Part shown: positions 26,938 to 34,095 of the stretch, piece after piece
How the letters are laid out: every line of letters starts with the position of its first letter
Position numbering within the stretch: position 1 is the stretch's first letter
DNA from: Zoogloeaceae bacterium
Lineage (GTDB): Bacteria; Pseudomonadota; Gammaproteobacteria; Burkholderiales; Rhodocyclaceae
DNA length: 64,000 bases
Assembly: GCA_024235675.1 (NCBI GenBank)
Contig: JACKLZ010000001.1
Span: forward strand, 372,001-436,000
Reading direction: 5' to 3'
Notes under the pieces: generated by a model
Told to the model about the DNA's origin: nothing
Databases searched by the model: none
The model's input: only the letters and a program-made list of their open reading frames with translations
Position numbers and translations under genes: made by a program

Positions 26938-28095
26938 CTACAGCGCCGGCGTGGATTGATCGGGTGACCACTGCCAGAAGGTCTGGCCATAATCACCGCT
27001 GAGCGCGGGCATGGTTTCGCCCTGTTTGAAATAGCGCCGGCTGTCGGGTTTGACGGGGGTGAACCACCAGCCGGCCTCGGGGCAGGGGGTGCCGGCGGGG
27101 ACGTTGGGGCGGTGGGTTGAGACGGGCGCGGACGATTGGACTGTCTCGGCTTCGTCGTCGTACTCACCGTCGATCATTTCGACGAAGTACCATTTGCAGG
27201 GGCGCTGGGTGTAGGCCTGCCCGCCGAGAATGGCCGGGGCCCACCGAGGGTCGTGCTCGTCACCGGGATCAAACCCTTGAAGGTCGGACATCTCCCCGCG
27301 CTTGAACGCCTCGGACACAAAGCGGGTTATTTTGTCGTCGTCCCCCCACAAGGCGTTCCGCCCGACGGCCGCTAGTGCTTTCAGCCCTAGATCATTAAAG
27401 GTGATGGCCTTGCCCAGTCGCCCATCGGTGTCGCCCGTCCAACCAAACTGCAAGGTTGCGTTTGGGTCGTCCTGCGCTACATAGACGCCGGTGCGTGGTG
27501 GCATCTTGCCCGATTCGCATTCCACATCGGTGCGCACCCGAAACAAGGGCAGTCGAGGAAAAAGATGGCTATTCTCTTTCCAAGCGTCGAACATCATTCC
27601 GTCGTCGATTCGCTTCTGCCCGCCTGAGCTACATACGGAATCAATCCGTTGGGCGTGTCTCTGCACCTTCTGAAACTCCGCCTTGAACCGCTCTTCCTCT
27701 TCCACGGTCATCCACATTGAGGAATGCTCGGAGATCATGCGGGCGCATTGGTAGGCGCCGGTGATACCGTAGTCTTCGTTGACGCGGGCGGCGATGTCTC
27801 CAACAACTGATTGGCGAAATGCTTCCAGCGATGGATAGACATGTGTGGACCAGTTTGCAGTGGTATCCCTCACGCCCCAGCGCTCGCTGACCATGAGCCG
27901 ATCCCGACCCTGCTGGTTGGCTTCGTCGACGACGACGTCGACGCCTGCAATGAGGCGGTTGACCATGTCCAGCAGTTCTTGCAGATAGGGCATGGACATC
28001 CAGTGATAGAGCAGTGTTGCCTGTCGCTTTTGGTGTAGTGACAGGGTGTATTGCGGGTAGCCGGCCAGCGGCTTGCCGAACAGGTCGGTGGTCAT
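26938..28095 (-). CDS. Type-B immunity-like protein, copy 4 (Imm71/Imm72-like)
   Basis: A 385-aa protein. An alpha-rich N-terminal half (TLSLHQKRQATLLYHW ... RLMVSERWGVRDTTANWSTHVYP) precedes a central variable part and a conserved last 60 residues (RPNVPAGTPCPEAGWW ... SRRYFKQGE ... GDYGQTFWQWSPDQ). From memory the two halves resemble the polymorphic-toxin immunity families Imm71 and Imm72; a domain search is needed. The start is the MTTDLFGKPLAG ATG, common to all copies. The leader (AACACCCACACCAGCACACACC-like) has no Shine-Dalgarno sequence. It differs from copies 1-3 mainly in residues 85-250. Confidence 0.75.
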   Translation of the reverse strand: MTTDLFGKPLAGYPQYTLSLHQKRQATLLYHWMSMPYLQELLDMVNRLIAGVDVVVDEANQQGRDRLMVSERWGVRDTTANWSTHVYPSLEAFRQSVVGDIAARVNEDYGITGAYQCARMISEHSSMWMTVEEEERFKAEFQKVQRHAQRIDSVCSSGGQKRIDDGMMFDAWKENSHLFPRLPLFRVRTDVECESGKMPPRTGVYVAQDDPNATLQFGWTGDTDGRLGKAITFNDLGLKALAAVGRNALWGDDDKITRFVSEAFKRGEMSDLQGFDPGDEHDPRWAPAILGGQAYTQRPCKWYFVEMIDGEYDDEAETVQSSAPVSTHRPNVPAGTPCPEAGWWFTPVKPDSRRYFKQGETMPALSGDYGQTFWQWSPDQSTPAL

Positions 28096-28105
28096 GGTGT
28101 GTGTT

Positions 28106-28123
28106 GGCGGGATGAATCCCGCC
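28106..28123. repeat. REP palindrome between B copies 3 and 4
   Basis: GGCGGGA-TGAA-TCCCGCC followed by CTAC (GTAG head on the minus strand), supplying the stop codon of the gene ending at 28124. Confidence 0.8.
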
Positions 28124-29287
28124 CTACAGGGTGGGCGTGGATTGATCGGGTGACCACTGCCAGAAAGTCTGGCCATAATCACCGCTGAGCGCGGGCATGG
28201 TTTCGCCCTGTTTGAAATACCGCCGGCTGTCGGGTTTGACGGGGGTGAACCACCAGCCGGCCTCGGGGCAGGGGGTGCCAGCGGGGACGTTGGGGCGGCG
28301 GCTTGAGGCGGCGGGCGCGGACGATTCGACTGTCTCGGCTTCGTCGTCGTACTCACCGTCGATCATCTCGACGAAATACCATTTGCAGGGGCGTTGGGTG
28401 TAGACGTTTTGCGTGAGGATGAAGGGCGCCTTCCGTGGATCATCCTCGTCGCCCGGCCCGCTCATCATGCCGTAGTCGGTCATGATGCCGCGACGAAACG
28501 CGTCGGATACGAAAACCGTGATCTTGTCGTCGTCGCGCCATAGCGCCGGGCGTCCGAGCACAGCCAATGCCTTCAATCCCAACGCATTGAACGTGATGGC
28601 TTTGCCCAGACGCCCATCGGTGTTGCCTGTCCAGCCAAACTGCAAGGTGGTATTTGGGTCGTCCTGTGCGATATAGACGCCGGTGCGCGGCGGAATCTTG
28701 CCGGATTCACCTTCTACGTCGGTACGGACCCGGAACAGAGGCAGGCGAGGAAAGATGTCGCTGTACCGTTCCCAGGAATTTGACATCATGTCATCGGAAA
28801 TACGCTTTTGTCCCCCTGATCCGCATACGGAATCAATCCTGCGGGCGTAGCGGTACACCTTCTGAAATTCTTCCTTGAACCGCTCTTCCTCCCCCACGGT
28901 CATCCACATTGAGGAATGCTCGGAGATCATGCGGGCGCATTGGTAGGCGCCGGTGCCCGAGTATGATTCGTTTGCCCGCCTAGCGATGAGGCGGATCGTC
29001 GATTCCCTGAAAGCCTCCAATGCGGGATAGACGTGTGTGGACCAGTTCGCAGTGGTATCCCTCACGCCCCAGCGCTCGCTGACCATGAGCCGATCCCGAC
29101 CCTGCTGGGTGGCTTCGTCGACGACGACATCCACCCCCGCAATGAGCCGCTGGACCATGGCGAGCAGTTCCTGCAAATAATCCATTGACAGCCAGTGGTA
29201 CAGAAGCGTGGCCTGTCGCTTTTGCTGCAAGGTGAGGGTGTATTGCGGGGAGCCGGCCAAGGGTTTGCCGAACAGGTCGGTGGTCAT
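28124..29287 (-). CDS. Type-B immunity-like protein, copy 3
   Basis: A 387-aa paralogue of the neighbouring B genes. The N-terminal 120 residues are identical to copy 2 (AGSPQYTLTLQQKRQ ... ESTIRLIARRANESYSGTG). The central part (VYRYARRIDSVCGSGGQ ... GIMTDYGMMSGPGDEDDP) is unique, and the last 60 residues return to the common sequence. This patchwork points to gene conversion between copies. The likely role is protection against a VgrG-linked toxin such as that at 34096-35568; this is inferred from position and copy pattern. No signal peptide or transmembrane helix is seen, so it should be cytoplasmic. Confidence 0.75.
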   Translation of the reverse strand: MTTDLFGKPLAGSPQYTLTLQQKRQATLLYHWLSMDYLQELLAMVQRLIAGVDVVVDEATQQGRDRLMVSERWGVRDTTANWSTHVYPALEAFRESTIRLIARRANESYSGTGAYQCARMISEHSSMWMTVGEEERFKEEFQKVYRYARRIDSVCGSGGQKRISDDMMSNSWERYSDIFPRLPLFRVRTDVEGESGKIPPRTGVYIAQDDPNTTLQFGWTGNTDGRLGKAITFNALGLKALAVLGRPALWRDDDKITVFVSDAFRRGIMTDYGMMSGPGDEDDPRKAPFILTQNVYTQRPCKWYFVEMIDGEYDDEAETVESSAPAASSRRPNVPAGTPCPEAGWWFTPVKPDSRRYFKQGETMPALSGDYGQTFWQWSPDQSTPTL

Positions 29288-29309
29288 GGTGTGTGCTGGT
29301 GTGGGTGTT

Positions 29310-29327
29310 GGCGGGATGAATCCCGCC
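29310..29327. repeat. REP palindrome between B copies 2 and 3
   Basis: GGCGGGA-TGAA-TCCCGCC followed by CTAC. The minus-strand GTAG head gives the TAG stop of copy 2. Confidence 0.8.
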
Positions 29328-30485
29328 CTACAGCGCCGGCGTGGATTGATCGGGCGACCATTGCCAGAAGGTCTGGCCGTAGTCACTGGTGAGTGCGGGC
29401 ATGGTTTCGCCCTGTTTGAAATACCGCCGGCTGTCGGGTTTGACGGGGGTGAACCACCAGCCGGCCTCGGGGCAGGGGGTGCCGGCGGGGACGTTGGGGC
29501 GGTGGGTTGAGACGGGCGCGGACGATTCGACTGTCTCGGCTTCGTCGTCGTACTCACCGTCGATCATTTCGACGAAGTACCATTTGCAGGGGCGCTGGGT
29601 GTAGGCTTGGCCTCCGAGAATGGCCAGAGCCCATCGTGGGTCTTGCTCGTCACCAGGGTCAAAGTCTTGCAAATCAGTCATTACGCCACGCTTGAACGCA
29701 TCGGAGACGAAGCGTGTGATGGCCTCTCGATCACCCCAAAGTGCACCTCGTCCGACCGCCGCCAGTGCCTTTAATCCCAAAGCGTTGAAGGTGATTGATT
29801 CGCCCAAGCGTCCATCGCTATTGCCCGTCCATCCGAACTGTAAGGTGGCGTTTGGGTCGTCCTGCGCCACATAGACACCGGTGCGCGCTGGCATCTTGCC
29901 CGATTCGCATCCCACATCGGTGCGCACCCGGAAAAGGGGTAGGCGGGGAAAACGGCTGCAATTCTCTCGCCAAGCTGAATCCATCATGCGATCTTTGATG
30001 CGCTTCTGCCCCCCCGAGCCACACACCGAATCGATCCAGCCAGCGTGATCCTGCACCTTCTGAAACTCCGCCTTGAACCGCTCTTCCTCTTCCACGGTCA
30101 TCCACATTGAGGAATGTTCGGAGATCATGCGGGCGCATTGGTAGGCGCCGGTGCCCGAGTATGATTCGTTTGCCCGCCTAGCGATGAGGCGGATCGTCGA
30201 TTCCCTGAAAGCCTCCAATGCGGGATAGACGTGTGTGGACCAGTTCGCAGTGGTATCCCTCACGCCCCAGCGCTCGCTGACCATGAGCCGATCCCGACCC
30301 TGCTGGGTGGCTTCGTCGACGACGACATCCACCCCCGCAATGAGCCGCTGGACCATGGCGAGCAGTTCCTGCAAATAATCCATTGACAGCCAGTGGTACA
30401 GAAGCGTGGCCTGTCGCTTTTGCTGCAAGGTGAGGGTGTATTGCGGGGAGCCGGCCAAGGGTTTGCCGAACAGGTCGGTGGTCAT
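29328..30485 (-). CDS. Type-B immunity-like protein, copy 2
   Basis: A 385-aa protein. Its sequence is the result of a tandem duplication: downstream of codon 55 it is identical to copy 1, and upstream of codon 120 it is identical to copy 3. It has the same architecture as the other copies: N-terminal helical half, central variable zone (VQDHAGWIDSVCGSGG, REAITRFVSDAFKRG) and the shared RPNVPAGTPCPEAGWW ... FWQWSPDQ tail. There is no SD in the leader. Function is inferred as immunity; not proven. Confidence 0.75.
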   Translation of the reverse strand: MTTDLFGKPLAGSPQYTLTLQQKRQATLLYHWLSMDYLQELLAMVQRLIAGVDVVVDEATQQGRDRLMVSERWGVRDTTANWSTHVYPALEAFRESTIRLIARRANESYSGTGAYQCARMISEHSSMWMTVEEEERFKAEFQKVQDHAGWIDSVCGSGGQKRIKDRMMDSAWRENCSRFPRLPLFRVRTDVGCESGKMPARTGVYVAQDDPNATLQFGWTGNSDGRLGESITFNALGLKALAAVGRGALWGDREAITRFVSDAFKRGVMTDLQDFDPGDEQDPRWALAILGGQAYTQRPCKWYFVEMIDGEYDDEAETVESSAPVSTHRPNVPAGTPCPEAGWWFTPVKPDSRRYFKQGETMPALTSDYGQTFWQWSPDQSTPAL

Positions 30486-30507
30486 GGTGTGTGCTGGTGT
30501 GGGTGTT

Positions 30508-30525
30508 GGCGGGATGAATCCCGCC
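30508..30525. repeat. REP palindrome between B copies 1 and 2
   Basis: GGCGGGA-TGAA-TCCCGCC followed by CTAC. It is part of the 1198-bp duplicated unit. Confidence 0.8.
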
Positions 30526-31683
30526 CTACAGCGCCGGCGTGGATTGATCGGGCGACCATTGCCAGAAGGTCTGGCCGTAGTCACTGGTGAGTGCGGGCAT
30601 GGTTTCGCCCTGTTTGAAATACCGCCGGCTGTCGGGTTTGACGGGGGTGAACCACCAGCCGGCCTCGGGGCAGGGGGTGCCGGCGGGGACGTTGGGGCGG
30701 TGGGTTGAGACGGGCGCGGACGATTCGACTGTCTCGGCTTCGTCGTCGTACTCACCGTCGATCATTTCGACGAAGTACCATTTGCAGGGGCGCTGGGTGT
30801 AGGCTTGGCCTCCGAGAATGGCCAGAGCCCATCGTGGGTCTTGCTCGTCACCAGGGTCAAAGTCTTGCAAATCAGTCATTACGCCACGCTTGAACGCATC
30901 GGAGACGAAGCGTGTGATGGCCTCTCGATCACCCCAAAGTGCACCTCGTCCGACCGCCGCCAGTGCCTTTAATCCCAAAGCGTTGAAGGTGATTGATTCG
31001 CCCAAGCGTCCATCGCTATTGCCCGTCCATCCGAACTGTAAGGTGGCGTTTGGGTCGTCCTGCGCCACATAGACACCGGTGCGCGCTGGCATCTTGCCCG
31101 ATTCGCATCCCACATCGGTGCGCACCCGGAAAAGGGGTAGGCGGGGAAAACGGCTGCAATTCTCTCGCCAAGCTGAATCCATCATGCGATCTTTGATGCG
31201 CTTCTGCCCCCCCGAGCCACACACCGAATCGATCCAGCCAGCGTGATCCTGCACCTTCTGAAACTCCGCCTTGAACCGCTCTTCCTCTTCCACGGTCATC
31301 CACATTGAGGAATGTTCGGAGATCATGCGGGCGCATTGGTAGGCGCCGGTGCCCGAGTATGATTCGTTTGCCCGCCTAGCGATGAGGCGGATCGTCGATT
31401 CCCTGAAAGCCTCCAATGCGGGATAGACGTGTGTGGACCAGTTCGCAGTGGTATCCCTCACGCCCCAGCGCTCGCTGACCATGAGCCGATCCCGACCCTG
31501 CTGGGTGGCTTCGTCGACAACGACATCGACGCCCGCAATGAGGCGGTTGACCATGTCCAGCAGTTCTTGCAGATAGGGCATGGACATCCAGTGATAGAGC
31601 AGTGCCGCCTGTCGCTTCTGGTGTAGTGACAGGGTGTATTGCGGGTAACCGGCCAAGGGTTTGCCGAACAGGTCGGTGGTCAT
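30526..31683 (-). CDS. Type-B immunity-like protein, copy 1
   Basis: A 385-aa protein, nearest of the B genes to the effector. The first 55 residues (AGYPQYTLSLHQKRQAALLYHWMSMPYLQ) resemble copy 4, and from about codon 56 on it is identical to copy 2. It has the same two-part architecture with the shared C-terminal module that is also found in the type-A genes. The start ATG follows the CA-rich leader downstream of the degenerate REP at 31706. The predicted role is binding and neutralising a T6SS toxin in the cytoplasm; the precise partner is unknown. Confidence 0.75.
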   Translation of the reverse strand: MTTDLFGKPLAGYPQYTLSLHQKRQAALLYHWMSMPYLQELLDMVNRLIAGVDVVVDEATQQGRDRLMVSERWGVRDTTANWSTHVYPALEAFRESTIRLIARRANESYSGTGAYQCARMISEHSSMWMTVEEEERFKAEFQKVQDHAGWIDSVCGSGGQKRIKDRMMDSAWRENCSRFPRLPLFRVRTDVGCESGKMPARTGVYVAQDDPNATLQFGWTGNSDGRLGESITFNALGLKALAAVGRGALWGDREAITRFVSDAFKRGVMTDLQDFDPGDEQDPRWALAILGGQAYTQRPCKWYFVEMIDGEYDDEAETVESSAPVSTHRPNVPAGTPCPEAGWWFTPVKPDSRRYFKQGETMPALTSDYGQTFWQWSPDQSTPAL

Positions 31684-31705
31684 GGTGTGTGCTGGCGTGG
31701 GTGTT

Positions 31706-31723
31706 GGCGGGATGGGTCCCACC
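31706..31723. repeat. Degenerate REP palindrome after type-A copy 2
   Basis: GGCGGGA-TGGG-TCCCACC, an imperfect version of the REP. The head reads GTAA rather than GTAG on the minus strand and still provides the stop (TAA) of the gene ending at 31724. Confidence 0.7.
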
Positions 31724-32671
31724 TTACAGCGCCGGCGCCGATTGATCGGGTGACCACTGCCAGAAGGTCTGACCATAGTCACCGCTGAGCGCGGGCATGG
31801 TTTCACCCTGTTTGAAATACCGCCGGCTGTCGGGTTTGACGGGGGTGAACCACCAGCCGGCTTCGGGGCAAGGCTGGTTGGCGGGGACGTTGGGGCGGGC
31901 TGTCGAGGCTTCGCTCGTGCCTTGCGGGCCGCATCCGGTGCCGCCGCCGCTGTCGGCGACGCGTTCTATCAAGGTCCAGACAGTGTCGACGTCGTCGATG
32001 TTTTGCCGGGTCTTGGGGTTGTATCCGACGGACACATCGGTGGCGTAGGTGCCGGCACAAAAGAACTGGGCGCTGGCCTCGTCGGCATCGGGCAGGTAGA
32101 CGCCGGTCACCGGAATCCTCTCATCGGTGGCGACGCGGACTTTGGGGTTGAGGCGGTAGATTGGCCACGTTGGGGGGGGGGCGAGTGGGCCGCGACTATC
32201 AGTATTGTAGCGAGTGGCGAGTGCTCCCACGTTCCAGCCAATCTGATCAGTTGACGCAATGTTGCGTGCGTAGCGTCTGGCCAGCCGCCCGTATTCTGAA
32301 AATTTCGAGGCAAAGGGTTCCGGCATCCAATCGTAGGGAAAATCACGCCCCTGTCCAACAAACGCGGTGCTGACGTTGGCAGCAATTCCGATGGCCGAAC
32401 ACTCTCCTCCGAGCAATGCGAGGTAAGCCTCCTCAACCATCTGCAAGGTGTCGCGAAAGTTCGGTAGCACGACCGTGCCCCAGGTGATGTCCGGTTGTTG
32501 CCAGCGGGGGCGACGGCGGTAGTCGGGCGGCAGGGTGCGCATGACTTCGGCGAGGCCATCCTCGGCCGCCTGCACGGTGGCGGCGAAGGCGTCCCACAGC
32601 AGCTTGAAGTATTCCGCGCTGCTATAGCGTTCGAGCAGGTAGATTTCCTGCGGGATCAGCGGATTGGCCAT
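31724..32671 (-). CDS. Type-A immunity-like protein, copy 2
   Basis: A 315-aa paralogue of the gene at 33146-34093. Residues 1-98 and 225-315 are almost the same in both, while about 99-224 differ strongly (FASKFSEYGRLARRYARN versus LSRFIEGYRKASTYASN). The N-terminal part (IPQEIYLLERYSSAEYFKLLW) is a distant match to the type-B N-terminus, and the C-terminal RPNVPANQPCPEAGWW ... GDYGQTFWQWSPDQS module is the one shared by all genes of the array. It starts two bases after the stop of the broken toxin copy, as in the intact pair. Confidence 0.78.
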   Translation of the reverse strand: MANPLIPQEIYLLERYSSAEYFKLLWDAFAATVQAAEDGLAEVMRTLPPDYRRRPRWQQPDITWGTVVLPNFRDTLQMVEEAYLALLGGECSAIGIAANVSTAFVGQGRDFPYDWMPEPFASKFSEYGRLARRYARNIASTDQIGWNVGALATRYNTDSRGPLAPPPTWPIYRLNPKVRVATDERIPVTGVYLPDADEASAQFFCAGTYATDVSVGYNPKTRQNIDDVDTVWTLIERVADSGGGTGCGPQGTSEASTARPNVPANQPCPEAGWWFTPVKPDSRRYFKQGETMPALSGDYGQTFWQWSPDQSAPAL

Positions 32672-32673
32672 GG

Positions 32674-33093
32674 CTATTTCTTTTCGTACCAGTTGTTGGT
32701 GAGGGTCGGCACGCCGACCAGATCGAGCCCTTCTCCGAAGCTGTCGTAGCCCCATTCGGTGGGCTGGCGCTTGCCCAGGTGGGCCTTGTCCAGGTCGTCC
32801 GGGTCGAGCACGATCTGCTTGCCGCCGCCGGCCGTCCAGAAATGATTGCCCTTGTCGTCGGCCTTGATCAGATTGCCCTGACGATCTGTGAGCACCTGGG
32901 AGGCGGTCTCGCCTTCCCAGACTTTCAGGGGTTTGCCAGGCGGCACGGTGTAAGTGACAAACTCGCCATTGCTGTTCCAGTTGGACCACACGGCAAAGCG
33001 GTCGCGTCAGTCGTCCTTGTTTCGCAGTTGATCGAACTCCTCCTTGCGCATCCAGCAGATGCTGTTGTCGACCGAGCTGGGGTCGATCACGCG
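32674..33093 (-). pseudogene. Duplicated toxin-domain fragment with a nonsense codon
   Basis: The minus strand encodes RVIDPSSVDNSICWMRKEEFDQL, then RNKDD, a TGA (33007-33009) where the intact effector has TGG (Trp380), then RDRFAVWSNWNSNGEFVTY and on to NNWYEKK. It matches residues 352-490 of the effector at 34096-35568. The 5' end stops at a REP head (33094), with no start or N-terminal domains. The segment after the stop has an internal ATG at 32991 and could in theory give 105 aa. Confidence 0.8.
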
Positions 33094-33097
33094 GTAG

Positions 33098-33145
33098 GGC
33101 CGGATTCATCCGGCCTGGGCGGATGTTGGCGGGTTGAAACCCGCC
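33098..33145. repeat. REP pair in inverted arrangement
   Basis: GGCCGGA-TTCA-TCCGGCC (33098-33115) preceded by GTAG, and GGCGGGT-TGAA-ACCCGCC (33128-33145) followed by CTAC. The two REPs face each other, a BIME-like unit. It sits exactly at the truncated end of the toxin fragment and gives the TAG stop of the gene ending at 33146. Confidence 0.85.
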
Positions 33146-34093
33146 CTACAATTTTGGCGCAGATTGAGCCGGCGACCACTGCCAGAAGGTCTGGCCGTAG
33201 TCGCCGCCGACGCTGGGCATGATCTCGCCCTGCTTGAAATAGCGGCGGCTGTCGGGCTTGGCGGGGGTGAACCACCAGCCGGCTTCGGGGCAAGGCTGGT
33301 TGGCGGGGACGTTGGGGCGGGCTGTCGAGGCTTCGCTCGTGCCTTGCGGGCCGCATCCGGTGCCGCCGCCGCTGTCGGCGACGCGTTCGACCAGGGTCCA
33401 GACGGTGTCGACTTCATTCACACATTGTGTGGTTATAGGGTCATAGCCAGTCGATACGGTAGTGGCATGTGGCCCGGCGTAGAAGAACTGGGCGGACGCC
33501 TCATCAGCGTCGGGCAGATAGATGCCGGTGATTTGGACGGGTTCGTCTGTGGCGACCCGCACGTTTGGGTTGATCCGATAGACCGGCCATGTCGGGGGGG
33601 GGGCAAGTGGGCCTCTGCTGGCGGGTGAATAGCGCGTCGTTAGATCGCCGTACACCCAACCTATCTGATCTGTGAACGCAATGTTTGAGGCATATGTGCT
33701 CGCCTTTCGGTACCCCTCGATAAAACGCGACAAATACGGTTCAGGCATCCAGTCGCATGGGTAGTCCCGCCCTTGTCCGGCAAACGCCGTATTGACGTTA
33801 CCCGCGATACCGATGGCGGAGCACTCGCCACCGAGCAAGGAGAGGTAAGCCTCCTCAACCATCTGCAAGGTGTCGCGGAAGTTCGGCAGCACCACCGTGC
33901 CCCAGGTGATGTCCGGTTGCTGCCAGCGCGGGCGGCGGCGGTAGTCGGGTGGCAGGGTGCGCATGACTTCGGCGAGGCCATCTTCGGCCGCCTGTACCGT
34001 GGCGGCGAAGGCGTCCCAAAGCGGTTTGAAGTATTCCGCGCTGCTATAGCGTTCGAGCAGGTAGATTTCCTGCGGGATCAACGGATTGGCCAT
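33146..34093 (-). CDS. Type-A immunity-like protein, copy 1 (cognate candidate of the adjacent effector)
   Basis: A 315-aa protein that starts two bases after the effector stop, the tightest linkage in the array, so it is the best candidate for the cognate immunity protein. The N-terminal half is helical (EIYLLERYSSAEYFKPLWDAF, TWGTVVLPNFRDTLQMVEEAY) and a Gly/Ser linker (about 240-256) leads to a C-terminal module (RPNVPANQPCPEAGWW, SRRYFKQGE, GDYGQTFWQWSPAQS). I recall similar modules as Imm71/Imm72; unverified. No signal peptide or transmembrane helix. Confidence 0.8.
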   Translation of the reverse strand: MANPLIPQEIYLLERYSSAEYFKPLWDAFAATVQAAEDGLAEVMRTLPPDYRRRPRWQQPDITWGTVVLPNFRDTLQMVEEAYLSLLGGECSAIGIAGNVNTAFAGQGRDYPCDWMPEPYLSRFIEGYRKASTYASNIAFTDQIGWVYGDLTTRYSPASRGPLAPPPTWPVYRINPNVRVATDEPVQITGIYLPDADEASAQFFYAGPHATTVSTGYDPITTQCVNEVDTVWTLVERVADSGGGTGCGPQGTSEASTARPNVPANQPCPEAGWWFTPAKPDSRRYFKQGEIMPSVGGDYGQTFWQWSPAQSAPKL

Positions 34094-34095
34094 GG

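Larger units (their letters stand above)
28920..31518. repeat. Exact 1198-bp tandem duplication (two overlapping 1401-bp copies)
   Basis: Line-by-line comparison shows 28920-30320 identical to 30118-31518 at an offset of 1198 bases. The first mismatches are at 28919/30117 (C/T) and 30321/31519 (G/A). The unit is one immunity-like gene plus its REP spacer, so the duplication created B copies 1/2/3 junctions in frame and is recent. Confidence 0.9.

Noticed and set aside
28096..28356. Proline-rich upstream extension in frame with B copy 4 (also before copies 2 and 3 and the cut fifth copy)
   Set aside because: It reads the 3' end of the preceding gene and the REP in another frame, and recurs only because the units are repeated. 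The common ATG (MTTDLFG) is the better start.
26850..33145. Possible CRISPR array, because of regularly spaced palindromes
   Set aside because: The spacing is about 1.2 kb, the units between are protein genes, the palindromes are REP type with GTAG heads, and no cas genes are present.
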